From Allium sativum (taxonomy: Eukaryota; Streptophyta; Magnoliopsida; Asparagales; Amaryllidaceae), in contig CM060926.1 of assembly GCA_030737875.1 (NCBI GenBank), positions 321,537,922 to 321,601,921 on the forward strand: a DNA stretch of 64,000 bases, read 5' to 3'. The first letter of the stretch is position 1. Each line of letters opens with the position of its first letter. Positions 32,866-43,801 of this stretch are shown here, one piece after another. The notes under the pieces are model-generated. The model worked only from the letters and a program-made list of their open reading frames with translations, had not been told where the DNA came from and did no database searches. The position numbers were made by a program, and so were the translations under genes.

Positions 32866-35800
32866 TTTAAAACGAATTTATATTGGAATATTCAATTTTG
32901 ACTTGAAATTGAATATAAAGTTAAAACCGTTTTGAAAATGAATTTAAAACGATTTATAAAGCACGTTTTGAATTGAAATCGACGAAGTATATATTATATA
33001 TATTATATATATATATAATATAATGGCTTGAATAGAACGCGCCGCGCCGCGGCAGTTCGCGAACTTCGACCATTGACTTCGAATGGATATTTCGGGAGAT
33101 CCGACCGTCGGATTCTCCTAAAACTGGAACCATTGGGTTCATATCGAAAAGAGCTTTCTAACGAATATTAGAAATTAGAAATCTAACGGTTGGATTCGGA
33201 ATTATGACCAAATCAAATTTGAAAAAGGTCGCTGTAAGTGCAGTTCGATAGCCGTTGATGGAAATCGACTATACGGGCCTTGATAAAATTATTAAAAATA
33301 GTAATAATTTGTGTAAAATCATAAGAAATGATTTAGAAAGGATTGGGATGAAAAACTCCATATTTGAAAAGATAAAAATAGATTTTTATCGAAATGAACT
33401 AGTTTTGAACTAGAATTATAATTCTATTTATTTTAAACACACAAATTGAATTTGAAATGGTTTTGAAAATAACCAGAATTTCCAATGATTGCATTGGAAT
33501 GTATTTGAATCGAAATTCTCTTCGGAATATTTCGATGTTGGATTTCGTGATTATACAGATGTTGTTATGGAAATTTGAAAGATATAGATATATATATCGT
33601 TATTTCCCATACGATATTTGTTGGTCGTAGAATTTGATATTGAATATAAGCCGGTATATTTTCTATTCAGAGCCTTGTATTTAATATCGGATGTGATTTG
33701 GGTTTGTCATGAATGGTGTCTTCATTAACATTGTTCTTGAACCCAGTTGAGAAAAGATTAAATCTTTTTATTTAGATTTAATGAAGTGTACCAATTAAAT
33801 AATATTTAACTGGAATTGAATTGATATTGATTTTCGGGTTTATCGTGGACAGTGTTTTAAATAACACTCGTTCTTTAATCCGATAATTAATGGAATGTGG
33901 TTTTTGGTTTATCGTGAACCGTGTTTTAAATGACACCGATTCTTTAACCCAGTTAACGATTAAAACTAAGTGGAGTTTTAATGAATCTTTAATTAGATTG
34001 AAAAGATCGAGAATGGGGTATCACCAGTTTTGCTCTAGGCGATAGTTAAATCTTTAATTAGATTCGAACGTGAAATGGTAATTGAATTTACCGATAACAC
34101 CATGGTGTTAGATATGAAGTATAACCAGTTTTACTTCATGGGATGAATAGGTTGGGATCGGAAAATTAAAACAAATGATTACTTCGGTAAGGTTCGTTAA
34201 TCCCGACTAGTTGAATCGAAATTCAAAAGAAGATTAAAGAATAAATTCAAGGAATTTATCTTTGATAAAATTAATGGGAACCTTTCCCTATTAATGTGAA
34301 ATTTAGAAACTAACTGTCGGTTAGCCAAGCAGAATGGTTTCCTGGATATTGATCTGATGTTGGTTTCGGCCTTCGGGGTTAATATTTGGGGAATTATTCT
34401 CTTGATTAATTTACGGTTAGTGACTGATGAATTGGAATGAGGCGTATGTTGTGTTTGTGTAACACTTATTTAAAATATACGCGAGTTATTCGGAAAGACC
34501 GGGTTTATCCCATTTTGAATAACCGATACGACGATAAGTCGAAGATGAAGACGATGGTCGAAGACCGGAGGTCTTCACATCGTTTGGGTGATTCCTGATG
34601 ATCTTGATTGGGCTGTACACCCAAGATGATGGAAACACTTGGTGATCGTCCAGACGTACTTGGAGATCGATGGATATGCGGGGTACTAGGTGCCTCCGGT
34701 TTCGTTCAGACCCAGAACGGAATTGTAAATGGACTGTGTGTCTCACATTGGATTTCATTCTGTGTGACTGATATCGGTTGCACAGAGTGGTTTGCCTGTG
34801 TGGCATGCTAAGATGCAAATGATCAAGGCTTCTGTTGAAAAGCAAAGTCTTGTGATTGATGATCGAAGCACGGCCTTTGTGGCGTAGCTTTGTGTAGCGT
34901 TTACTTCACGAGTTTCACACCCCGGTTGTGAACCAAAAACGGGAGAAGGACCTCAGGGAGGGTATGCGTTTCTTTCTAGCTAGGGTGGTGTCAGTGACCT
35001 ACCAGCCCTGACATTTATATACTTTTCACCTGTGTGGTTGTTGCTGTTCCGAGGCATCTCGGTTTGATCGGACGATCCGGGTCCGATGGAGCCACTCGTT
35101 GGCTCATTTACGCCCCAAAGGGCGGGGAAACGCAGTGTTCAGGAATTTTAATCCACATCGGTGGACCGGCCCTGACGATCCAAAAGATTGACTGAGTACT
35201 TGCCTGAGGGGCAGGCTAGAGCGTCTCGAATCGGTTGAGAACTATCTTTTGCCTCGGTTCATAGATGGAAACCCAATTTCCAAATATGTGACTTTGCGAT
35301 TTTGATTGTATAACCTATATATGGCGACATAGTGGTATGGGGCATTCATGCCGCCTATGATTGATACTTATGATTTGAAGTTGTTTTATACACTATGCAC
35401 TTATAATAGTATCAAAATGATTTCTTTTAAACATATCAAGCATTCTTGGCCATTATAAGGTAAAAACCCTATCCCCCGGCTTGCGTTGCATTGTGTGATA
35501 GGACCTGGGTCTTATAATAGCTTCATTTTTCTTTATTTAGCATTGCGCTGTTGTTTTATGCACTGGTATTCTTGGGAGGAAACCCGTTCCGTGTTACACG
35601 GCGTGGTCCCTTGATTTACCGAACTTTAAAATAAAGATTAATAGCTGTTTTAGTTCTCACACCAGTCCCATGACTGACCTGGAGTTTATTGTTTTAACCT
35701 AAACTCTGGGTGCCCCTATTTTGACACGGGCAGCTAGTAGTTTTGGTTTTGCAGATTTATATTCACAGGATCCTGGTTTACAGCTGGAACGATATCCGGA

Positions 35801-36036
35801 AAGCTTTGTATTCGTATATCTCTTCTAGTTGTGTATTGTATTATTTTCCGCTGCTATGTAATTTATTGTAATATCTAATATTTATGTGTAATATTTATTT
35901 TTTTATACTCTGTATATTCTTGTAATCTGATGCATTATTGTAATATACAGTGAAATGTTCTCCCGTCAGCGTTCTGATGTGGCTTGTACTCGAACTATCC
36001 GCGCTTTCCTCACCGGGGAAGTTATGGGTTTTTACA

Positions 36037-36041
36037 AGGGG
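36037..36041. repeat. Target-site duplication AGGGG, right copy
   Basis: Matches 29999-30003. The codon register GTT CAG GGG continues into AAT GTA CTC at 36042. Confidence 0.9.
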
Positions 36042-36358
36042 AATGTACTCAAACAATGCACGGGACATGGTGTAGAGAACGACAACATTTCTTTAAATGT
36101 GAATGATTACGAAATCGATATTATATACCCAGTAACCCCAGGTAAACTTGATATCTACCATTCCGCGCCAGATTTGGATTATCTTACTTCTTCGGCTGGG
36201 TTTGCTGAATTTAGTGCTTACTATTCATTTACACCAGGTCCGCCTTCGCCACCTATTTTATCTACTAGTGCTACCATTATCCAGGCTGCTACTATTGACT
36301 CCATTTTAGTATCAACTAGTATTAGCCCGCGCACCATATCTTTACCGTGCGATCCAAC
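36042..36358 (+). pseudogene. Extra gene of element E, second part of last exon
   Basis: The open frame continues directly from 30003 once D and one TSD copy are ignored. The preceding residues (DVTEVQPIKEHMVQG, read in the frame opposite to the longest local ORF) lead into NVLKQCTGHG. The product is Pro/Ser/Thr-rich toward the end (FTPGPPSPPILSTS). The ATG at 35955 is not its start, since 35955-36036 belongs to D. It is cut at 36358 by a second insertion. Confidence 0.7.
36354..36358. repeat. Imperfect target-site duplication CCAAC, left copy
   Basis: CCAAC before the TG at 36359; CCGAC follows 42048. Four of five bases match and the codon frame resumes across it. Confidence 0.6.
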
Positions 36359-37632
36359 TGTAACACCCCATAATTTTAAAATATTAAATTTAGCAAATTA
36401 AAGAATACTTAATTTTTTTAGAAGAAGAATTAAGTAAAATGGGTTGCGGCATTGCGTTCGTCTCAGAATTCTGCTTGAGATAGAGTCCAAGTTTGCGTAA
36501 AACGGATATAGTATGAAGAAGTTATGGAGGTTAGAAGATTTAAGTTTAAACCAGAATTAAAATAAATAATTAATAAATCAAATTCGGGCAAAAGCAGGAG
36601 GGAGGATGGGCGGGAAAATTCCCGCCATAGGGTGTCGACCCCCCTAGGGGAGTCAACATAGGTGTTGACCCCCCTATAGGGGTGTCGACATAGGTGTCGA
36701 CCCCCTGTAGGGGTCGACCACCGCGTGTGATCTGGACAGTGACGATTTTTTGAGTTTTAGGGATACGTGGCGACTTCTGATTTGCTGGGTGTTGTGTATT
36801 TCAGATTTGGAGGGTTTAGATGGAACCTAACCTAATCTGAACGCCCTAATTCACCAACTACACCTATATAAACACACCTAGATCTAACCCTAAATTCATT
36901 AATCAAAGTAAGGACGCCACCATGCTGCTAAATTCTAAGTTGAACTAGCCTCTACCCTAATCAATCAAATTCAAGTTAGAAGACAACAATCTAAGCCTGC
37001 ATCAACGGAGTTGCTAATCAACTTCAGAAATCAGAATTTAGAATCGTTCTCTAAACATTAAACCTATCTCTGTTAGTTTCTGGTCACTTTTAGGTTTGAA
37101 TGGATAAATGTGAATTATGATAGAGTACGAATTGGGTATATGTTGTGAATCATGAACTTATGCAAGTTTGTTACGTCATTATCCCTGGATCTAATATGAT
37201 TATGGACATTTTACTATGTTGACTAAGTAGATCTTGACTTGCAACTATATTTTGGTAAATGCGAACTTGTTAATTTATATCTAATCCTTTATGCTAAACA
37301 CCTTTCACCTGTTATGTTGTAGTAATCACGATATGTTGTAAACTGACATGTGATGCCATCCTTTTAGATCTAATCATGATACTATGTCACCCTAATTTTG
37401 TTAGACTCTAAATGACAAGTTTAGACCATGTTATGTTGACTTTGACATTGTAGTTGCCACAAGTTCATTAGTTCTATGTTCACCTTGTTATGATGATTAC
37501 ATGTCCATTCACCTTGTTGTCATGCTTATTCCAAAACTGTGCTGAAACTATCACCTTTGTCACTCCCTTTATTTTTATGGCGACGCTACTTTGTAGCCTC
37601 GATGACGCCAAAATACATGTATTCACGTTAGT
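36359..37632 (+). repeat. 5' part of a family-C-like LTR
   Basis: Starts TGTAACACCCC. It has the conserved U3 core (ATTGCGTTCGTCTCAGAATT), a cluster of GTCGAC/GTTGAC sites (about 36635-36725) and TATATAAA at 36865-36872. It ends abruptly near 37632 in a stretch that also matches the antisense sequence at 63517-63580 and sense 50577-50640. Confidence 0.8.
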
Positions 37633-37932
37633 CAAGTTGCCAGAGAAGCTCAGCGTAGTTCATGACGTGTTTCACATTTCACATTTGCGTTAGTGTTTAC
37701 ACGATACAGCGGAAGTGGTAGAGCCGAGCACGCTTGAAGAAGTGGAAGTAGAGCGCAATGCCATGATCAGACGAGCTCCTACAAGCATTCTCAGATCGGA
37801 GATCAAAAAGCTTCGCAACAAAGAGGTCAAGTTGGTCAAAGTCCAATGGGGAGTTGATCAAAGAGACGCGACTTGGGAGACGGAAGATAAGATGCGTATG
37901 TTGTACCCTTTCCTTTTTGAGGGTATGTTTTA
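37633..37932 (+). pseudogene. 3' end of a Tekay-type pol with chromodomain
   Basis: Reads LPEKLSVVHDVFHISHLR, then an in-frame TAG where the Tekay protein has Lys, then CLHDTAEVVEPSTLEEVE, and a chromodomain with LVKVQWG, DATWET and YPFLFEG. This matches residues about 1355-1450 of the 4619-8995 polyprotein. Everything upstream in pol and all of gag is missing. Confidence 0.9.
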
Positions 37933-38514
37933 ATTTCTCCTTTATCTACCGCTTTGCTGATACTTGTCCTATCTTTTAGTATTATCTTTGCAATGACATC
38001 TTCGATCTTTATTTAGGAAGAACCCTATGGTTGAAACATGTGTTTGAGACATGTTATTTCTGATGGACGCAAGTGGTTGCTAGTGGTTGCTCGTGGATGC
38101 ATATACACACACCTTAGGCACTAGATCAGCTCAATCACCTTCATATTGCATATAAATGTGTGTGCATATTTAATTTAATGGATGTATAATTGTTGTGTCA
38201 TCATATGGATGCTGCATTTTGATGAATGGTTGTGCACACATGTAGAAATAATATGTACCGATAAGATTCTTTTGTATACATAATGGACGCATGGCACTAT
38301 CATGATTTGCATTAAGGAGGTCAACTGAATCAGTAGTCCGCCTGATTTTGCATTAGAGAAGGAACATATACACACACTTCTTGCGTATGTTCATACAGCA
38401 GTAGAAACTTTGTAAGGACAATGGATGCCTGTGGTTCATGGTTGAGTAGATGGATGATTGGATGTTAGGATATGCATTCTCCTTAACTTGGAGATTTCGG
38501 GGGCGAAATCCTTT
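37933..38514 (+). other. 3' internal untranslated region of the mosaic element
   Basis: Non-coding. Carries the GGTTGC-type repeats (about 38068-38098) and the conserved hairpin 38315-38343, in the same order as in the Tekay element and LARDs. Confidence 0.8.
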
Positions 38515-38527
38515 AAGGAGGGGAGAA
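38515..38527 (+). other. Polypurine tract, variant
   Basis: AAGGAGGGGAGAA, a diverged form of the AAGTGGGGGAGAA tract, directly before the LTR at 38528. Confidence 0.85.
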
Positions 38528-41500
38528 TATAACACCACGTAAATTCAAATATTAAAGTTCACAAATTAAAGAATATTTAACTTTAGATGTAAGACTCAAC
38601 GGAAACGGGTTACGCCATTGTGTTCGTGTCGGAATCCTGGTTGAGATAGAGTCCGAATTTGCGTAAATTGGACTTCGTATGAAGAAGTTATGGTTGTCGG
38701 AAGTTTCCAAAAAATTCAAATAATTTCAAACAGCTCGAAAACAGATTCAAATTCAAATCAGAAGTCAGAAGCGGGCTGGGCGGGAAAATTCCCCCACCAA
38801 GACCCATAACCCAGGTCGACCAGGGGGTCAACCCTAGTGTCGACCTCCCCCCTACAGGTCGACCTGGGGGTCGACCTCCACCCCCCCCCCCCCCGGGCCA
38901 AATTTGAAAGATGACTACTTATGACTTGTTGCTGAGTCACTAGGGTTTCTGGATGGTTCTGATCTGGTCTGAATGGTCTTGATTTGATTCTAGGTTGATC
39001 GGATGGCCTAAATTAATCCTAAATTCTATATAAACACATGTAGACTCAAACCATAAAACAAAATAAAAATTAGAATCATGGCCGTCATGTTATCACCTTG
39101 CAACCTAGAGTAGCCGCCACCAACTTGAGAGAAAGTGAAGCTAATCAACTCAATTCAACTCAAATTTATAACAACAACAACGAATTTGTCTACTTCAAAG
39201 GCGAGCTGAATCAATTTCAGAACTCAATTTCCAGAACTCAAGACCTTCTTTTGAGTTGTGAGTTCAATTTCTTTAATAAGATAATTAACAAGTTAATTGG
39301 GTTGAGTATAAATTGGGTTATATGGCTATGTTTGTTGAAACATTGGAAATTGTGGTATTTTGTGAATATATGCTAGTTGTTCATAATGACAGTTTTTGTT
39401 GTAGATTCCTTTGTATATGCCCAATCACCTATGTTCAACTTGATTCATGTTTGACATTATTCTATATGCAAGTTTGGGTGTAGATTATATGCTAATTTCT
39501 ATATGAATTGTACACAAGTTTACATGTGAACCAAATAAAGTGACTACATGCAAGTTTAGGTAGGAATAGGATTCACATATATGCAAGTTTACCCCTTCAG
39601 ATTTAGATCTATGACGTACATAATTTTATGCAAGTTTTGACTATGGCCTATGCAAGTTTTGGATGAAAAACTATATTCATATATGCAAGTTTTAGGTGAA
39701 AAACTATATTATATATATGTAAGTTCACACCTTTAGGCCTATGTTTCGATTCATGACAATACAAAGTTTATGCAAGTTATGTAGTAATCCTTATTTGCAA
39801 GATTAGATCCATTTTGTGTGTTATGCAAATTTGCGATGTTTCTTCCCTTTTATGTACTAGACAAATTTCTAGTCTAATATACATATATGTCATGATAAAC
39901 GAACGAACAACGTGGGGACGATGGGGATAATATTGAATATAAACATATGAGAATTGGCATAAAGGCCTTGAATAAGGCATATAATTAATTAAAGACATTA
40001 ATTGGAAAAAATTGGCATTTATGGACATAATTGAGACAATTATGGACATAAGTATATTTGGAATGTTTACAAATTTTGAATAGGGATATTAATCCACTAT
40101 GGGGTTAAGTAAAGATGTGTAATAATAAACCGCCGATGACACGAGGTTAGACTCGTTTATGGTATAAGACTGCCTGGACCCGCCCGACAAATCCAGCAGC
40201 CACAAATGCCAGCCTAATGTGAGATGTCAAAGGCATGAATTAAATGCGTAGCGGTTGTAAAGACACGAGGTTAGGCTCGTTGTGGTGTAAGACTGCCCGG
40301 ACCCGCCTGGCAAATCCAGATGCCACAAATGACAGTCTAATGTGGGAGGTCTTTACAAGGTTACGGTCTTAATGAATTAAGAAACACTTAACCAAATAAA
40401 CATGTGGTGGGGCATTGAGGGGTTAAGTGGGTGCCTCGGGTGGCATGGGAAATTAAGAGGGTGCCTTGGGTGGCATGTGAAATACGATTAGATGCACTTA
40501 ACCAATATTGAAACATGTAAGAAGACATGGATAAGAATGGGGTTAAGTGGGGAAAACCCTTAGGGGGGACCAAGCATAGGTGGAAAGCTTGTGTCATGCA
40601 TGGGGGCCCTTTTCAAACCAGTAACCCATTAAGTATCTTTGTGGGCTCGACCCAAGTCGAGGATAGGACACGCGTACGGGGTTTGATTATAAGAGGTCAA
40701 AACGGGTTAGCGGTGGCAACGCAAGTCCAACGAGGTCATATGCGTATGTGGCCCGGGCTGGTGGGTAAGACGTTGTTGCATCGTGTAGGTATAAGCCGTG
40801 CATTCTTGGTGGTATCAGGTTGCCACTTTGGGGGTGATACACCCCACTGTGGGGCCTGCACGGGTATCTACGAGTTAGGGAGCCGATCGAATGGGGGTAG
40901 TGGGTACACCTATTGGGGATAGGGGCAGACGGCACCTATGAAGGCAGCTAGGGGTACACGAACTACCATTGTCATTATTAAGTTCTGTAGACGGGATCAA
41001 CTTTTAGGGTGTTTAGTGTGGTGTAGTGTAGTAATTATCCTATAGTGATCAGGTACGCCTTTAACGATATCTTTGTTCATCTTATTTCCTTTGTTTGCTC
41101 TGTCTTACCCATTTGTTCACAGTCATTTTCTTATTTTCCAGCTTATGCCTTATCCTAATTACTTAATGATTATATTGTTAAAGTTATTGCACTCGCCAGA
41201 CTTTATGTCTGACCCCCCTTTTTTCCACCTCTTTTCTTCCATCCCCCCCAGGTGCTCAGGGTGGGACTAGTACTAGTGGAGCTTGATTTGGACTGCTTTA
41301 TCTCTTTCTTTTGGAAGTTGCTTGGATCGCTGAAGTAAAAGTTCAGCCTATCTTATTTGTTTATGGCTATTTTATGTTGGGGTTATGTCTTCCATTTTCA
41401 TGTTCTCTGAATTAATCAAGATGGATATTATGTACTTGACTCTAGTCTTTGGTTTTTGTTGATGTAATCAAACTTATTTGTTTACCGCTGAAATGAATGA

Positions 41501-41631
41501 AGTTTTAAATTTTTAAGTACTGTTTTATATCTGTCTTGTTGTTAAGTTTCTGTTCTATACACACTTAAAACGCTCCATAGATGTTAATGCATTCCCTTTG
41601 TGAGTGACATTAATGGACGTGGAGTGTCACA
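38528..41631 (+). repeat. Full LTR of family B
   Basis: A 3104-bp LTR beginning TATAACACCAC (decayed TG start) and ending GGAGTGTCACA. It has a GTCGAC cluster (about 38814-38878), TATATAAA at 39027-39034, two stem modules (about 40138-40222 and 40262-40348), short GGTTAAGT/ACTTAACC units near 40383-40560, and a pyrimidine/C tract at about 41214-41250. Confidence 0.85.
40262..40348 (+). other. Covarying stem module in family B LTR
   Basis: Outer stem TTAGGCT (40271-40277) pairs with AGTCTAA (40334-40340), allowing one G-U. Inner stem TTGTGGT (40280-40286) pairs with GCCACAA (40322-40328), also with one G-U. A neighbouring copy at 40138-40222 has one A-C mismatch in each stem, as expected of a decaying copy. 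Confidence 0.65.
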
Positions 41632-42048
41632 CGACCCCTTTCTTTTTCCCTCTCTCTTCCGTCCCCCCTCCCTCCCTTGGGTTCTCAGGGACGAAACACC
41701 CAGTCTTATTAAGGACTTGGATATTATCTTGCTGGAAGCTACTTCTGGAGTATGGCTCAAGTCTTTGTCTCTATTATGGATTACTCTTTTTATTGGGGAA
41801 TAATGTTTTTCTTTAGTACCTATGTACTCTGATGATGCAAGACAGAAGTATTTTGTTGTAATGGTTTTATGACTTATGGTATTGAAAACTACAGTATTAT
41901 ATTTTATGTTGAAATAAAAATTTGAAATTTCCGCTGCTATCTTATTTATATCTGTTTTGTAATTATTCTATGTTTGTTTACCTACAACGCTTCACGAAAC
42001 TTAATGCATTCCCTTAGTGAGTGACATTAACGGACGTGGGGTGTCACA
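41632..42048 (+). repeat. Detached 3' end of a family C LTR
   Basis: This 417-bp stretch matches the reverse complement of 50809-51230 closely, including the pyrimidine/C tract, AATAAA at 41913-41918 and the terminal GGGGTGTCACA. It starts mid-LTR immediately after another LTR end. Confidence 0.85.
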
Positions 42049-42267
42049 CCGACGTTACTCAACATGTCTAATCTGGAAGTTGTTGACTATGATTTCAGTA
42101 ATGGCGAGGACTAGACTTGGAACACCAAGGCTGTGTCTACTCTGATACGCAGAAATAGGTCTGTTGTAAATAGCCCGGGAATCAATAACCTGTCCTCTTC
42201 TGAGAGTCCTTGTGTGAACAAAGAAACAAAAGGCGGAAGTCAAGCAGTTGGTTCCCCTCCTCTTTGA
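42049..42267 (+). pseudogene. Extra gene of element E, C-terminal part
   Basis: CCGAC (42049-42053) is the second TSD copy. The frame GAT CC(A/G) AC. continues as LLNMSNLEVVDYDFSNGED, meets one TAG (probably a former Trp codon), then TWNTKAVSTLIRRN and ends at TGA 42265-42267. The restored continuity across the insert is strong evidence that this is the original end of the gene. Confidence 0.7.
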
Positions 42268-43801
42268 TTTCAGTCTATATTCTTATTTGCCGTACACTTA
42301 GATCGGCTGTACATGCGAGTGTCGGTCCTCGCCTCATACTTTACGCTAATATATTCATGTTGTAACGTCTGGTCTTATAATGATTTCACCAATCATTTTT
42401 ATGAATGATATAGTTTTACGGGAATTCAATTTTGCTAGTCGAACGATCTGAACAGACGCTTAGTCTTTGTTGTAAAGCTTGTGATGAATTGTGGTGTGTT
42501 CAAGTGAGCATTATTGATTTTTTTATGCTATGTTTATGCCCCATACCAAAATTTTCCCACAACTTTATTGGGGTGTAAATGATTGACCTTTCATAAACTT
42601 TTTAGTTATAGCTACAATTTTTGTTTTAATTGATCAGTTGATGCTTTTGGATAGGTAATCAACCGTATTTCCCGCTAACCTGGCAGTCCAAGCCCTTCGG
42701 GGATCAGGTTTTAGTACATAAGCTTTTAATGCATTAGATCCTTTTTTCTCAATAACTTGGTGGCCCAGGCCCTTCGGAGATTGGGGTTTGAATGCGCGAG
42801 GTTGTTGTGTTTTTAAAAAAAAAATCATATTCGACCCCCATTTCTCACTAACCAGGTGGCCCAAGCCCCTTGGAGATTGGGGTTTAAATACATGCCCCTA
42901 GGGGAGGTCTTGGGTCTCAAGTTTCGATCCAATTTTGGCCTTATTTGTTATTGTTACTTTAGAGCCTAAAAGACCTTATTGGACACCCCTTTTCGGCTAG
43001 GATTTCTGTTACCCCCTTTCGGCTAGGATTTCTGTTACCACTGGTCCTTCCAACATGTTTGCCGGTCCTTCAAGCACTAGGACTAGTGCTTCCAGCCTAG
43101 GTTTTTCTGGTCCTTCCGACTTTATGCCTTATCCTGGGAGGTGGACACTAGTTCCCCTTATCGAGCTTCATTTCGATTTAAAGAATTTGTGTCCTGCACC
43201 TAACAAGGTGCCTCGTTTGGGATTGGCAATTTTTTAACTGTGGGACAAATTTGATACGCCTTTGCATTTTTCTCAAAGTTTGATGCCAATCCCTTTATTG
43301 GATGTTTGCTAAGGATTTGACGTTTCGTAATGAAAGGTGCAGCTTTCTGACTTAGTGTTCGTTTACTGCGCTTTTCACTACTTGTCCCAGAACAGCTTAT
43401 TCTTTTGAAGTACAGCGCTTAATCGTCTTGCTTAGTTCGCATGATGTTCTTGGTGCTTAATGCTCGAGTTTTTTCAACTAAGATATGTTTGGGAAGCTTT
43501 CTGCTATGGTTGGGTTTTAAATGAGCGATTGCTTCTACTTTGCCTACATTTAAGAAATCGACTTTTAGTATGAGCTTGCAAATGTGTAATTTAGGAAAGC
43601 ACATGATTTTTGGTTTATAAGGCTTTTGTTTGGTACAACATAAGTAAATCATCACCGATTGTTTACAAGAATATAGCAAGTAATAAAGCAAAATAAAGTA
43701 AAAGCGATGGAGATTGCTTATTTAGAGCCATCGTAACCAGAACGCCAACTACTGATCCTCAGGTGAGTGCTAGTCTTGGATTGATTTGGGCAATCTACCC
43801 A
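42268..43801. other. Element E region between extra gene and gag
   Basis: No reverse transcriptase, RNase H or integrase motif is visible on either strand in these 1.5 kb, where pol would be expected. It includes three imperfect copies of a roughly 40-bp segment with TTGGGGTTT ends spaced about 85 bp apart (about 42675-42895). A 27-bp direct duplication containing TTCGGCTAGGATTTCTGTTA lies near 42990-43040. Confidence 0.6.

Larger units (their letters stand above)
30004..36036 (+). mobile_element. D: 6.0-kb solo LTR
   Basis: Begins TGTAACAACCC and ends GGGTTTTTACA, 10 of 11 inverted matches, flanked by AGGGG. I see no second copy of the terminal sequence, no primer site, no polypurine tract and no gag or pol inside, so it is best read as a solo LTR left by LTR-LTR recombination. 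A GC-rich, C-run segment (about 30970-31240) and AATAAA near 35628 fit promoter-leader and polyadenylation regions. Excising it restores the frame of the host pseudogene. Six kilobases is unusually long for an LTR. A composite origin remains possible, since 33020-33250 resembles 30190-30400. Confidence 0.8.
36359..42048 (+). mobile_element. Mosaic chromovirus remnant
   Basis: The order is unusual: 5' part of an LTR (36359-37632), an abrupt switch into the last 100 codons of a pol (37633-37932), a 3' internal end with polypurine tract (38515-38527), a full LTR (38528-41631), then an additional 3' end of an LTR (41632-42048). The outer edges look like one insertion because a near-TSD and the broken reading frame fit them. 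The inner part looks like the 3' portion of another element combined with it by recombination or deletion. Confidence 0.75.

Noticed and set aside
32623..32901. 92-codon repetitive frame (NRNEFELKM)
   Set aside because: Explained by an AT-rich 27-bp tandem array inside an LTR. The opposite strand is equally open.
35955..36401. 148-codon open frame with its own ATG
   Set aside because: Its first 27 codons lie in solo LTR D and its last 14 in the mosaic element. Only 36042-36358 belongs to the older gene, which I annotate instead.
36359..41631. An ordinary intact element with paired LTRs
   Set aside because: The two LTRs differ strongly, the first is truncated, gag-pol is almost absent and CCAAC/CGACC is not a convincing target duplication for these limits.
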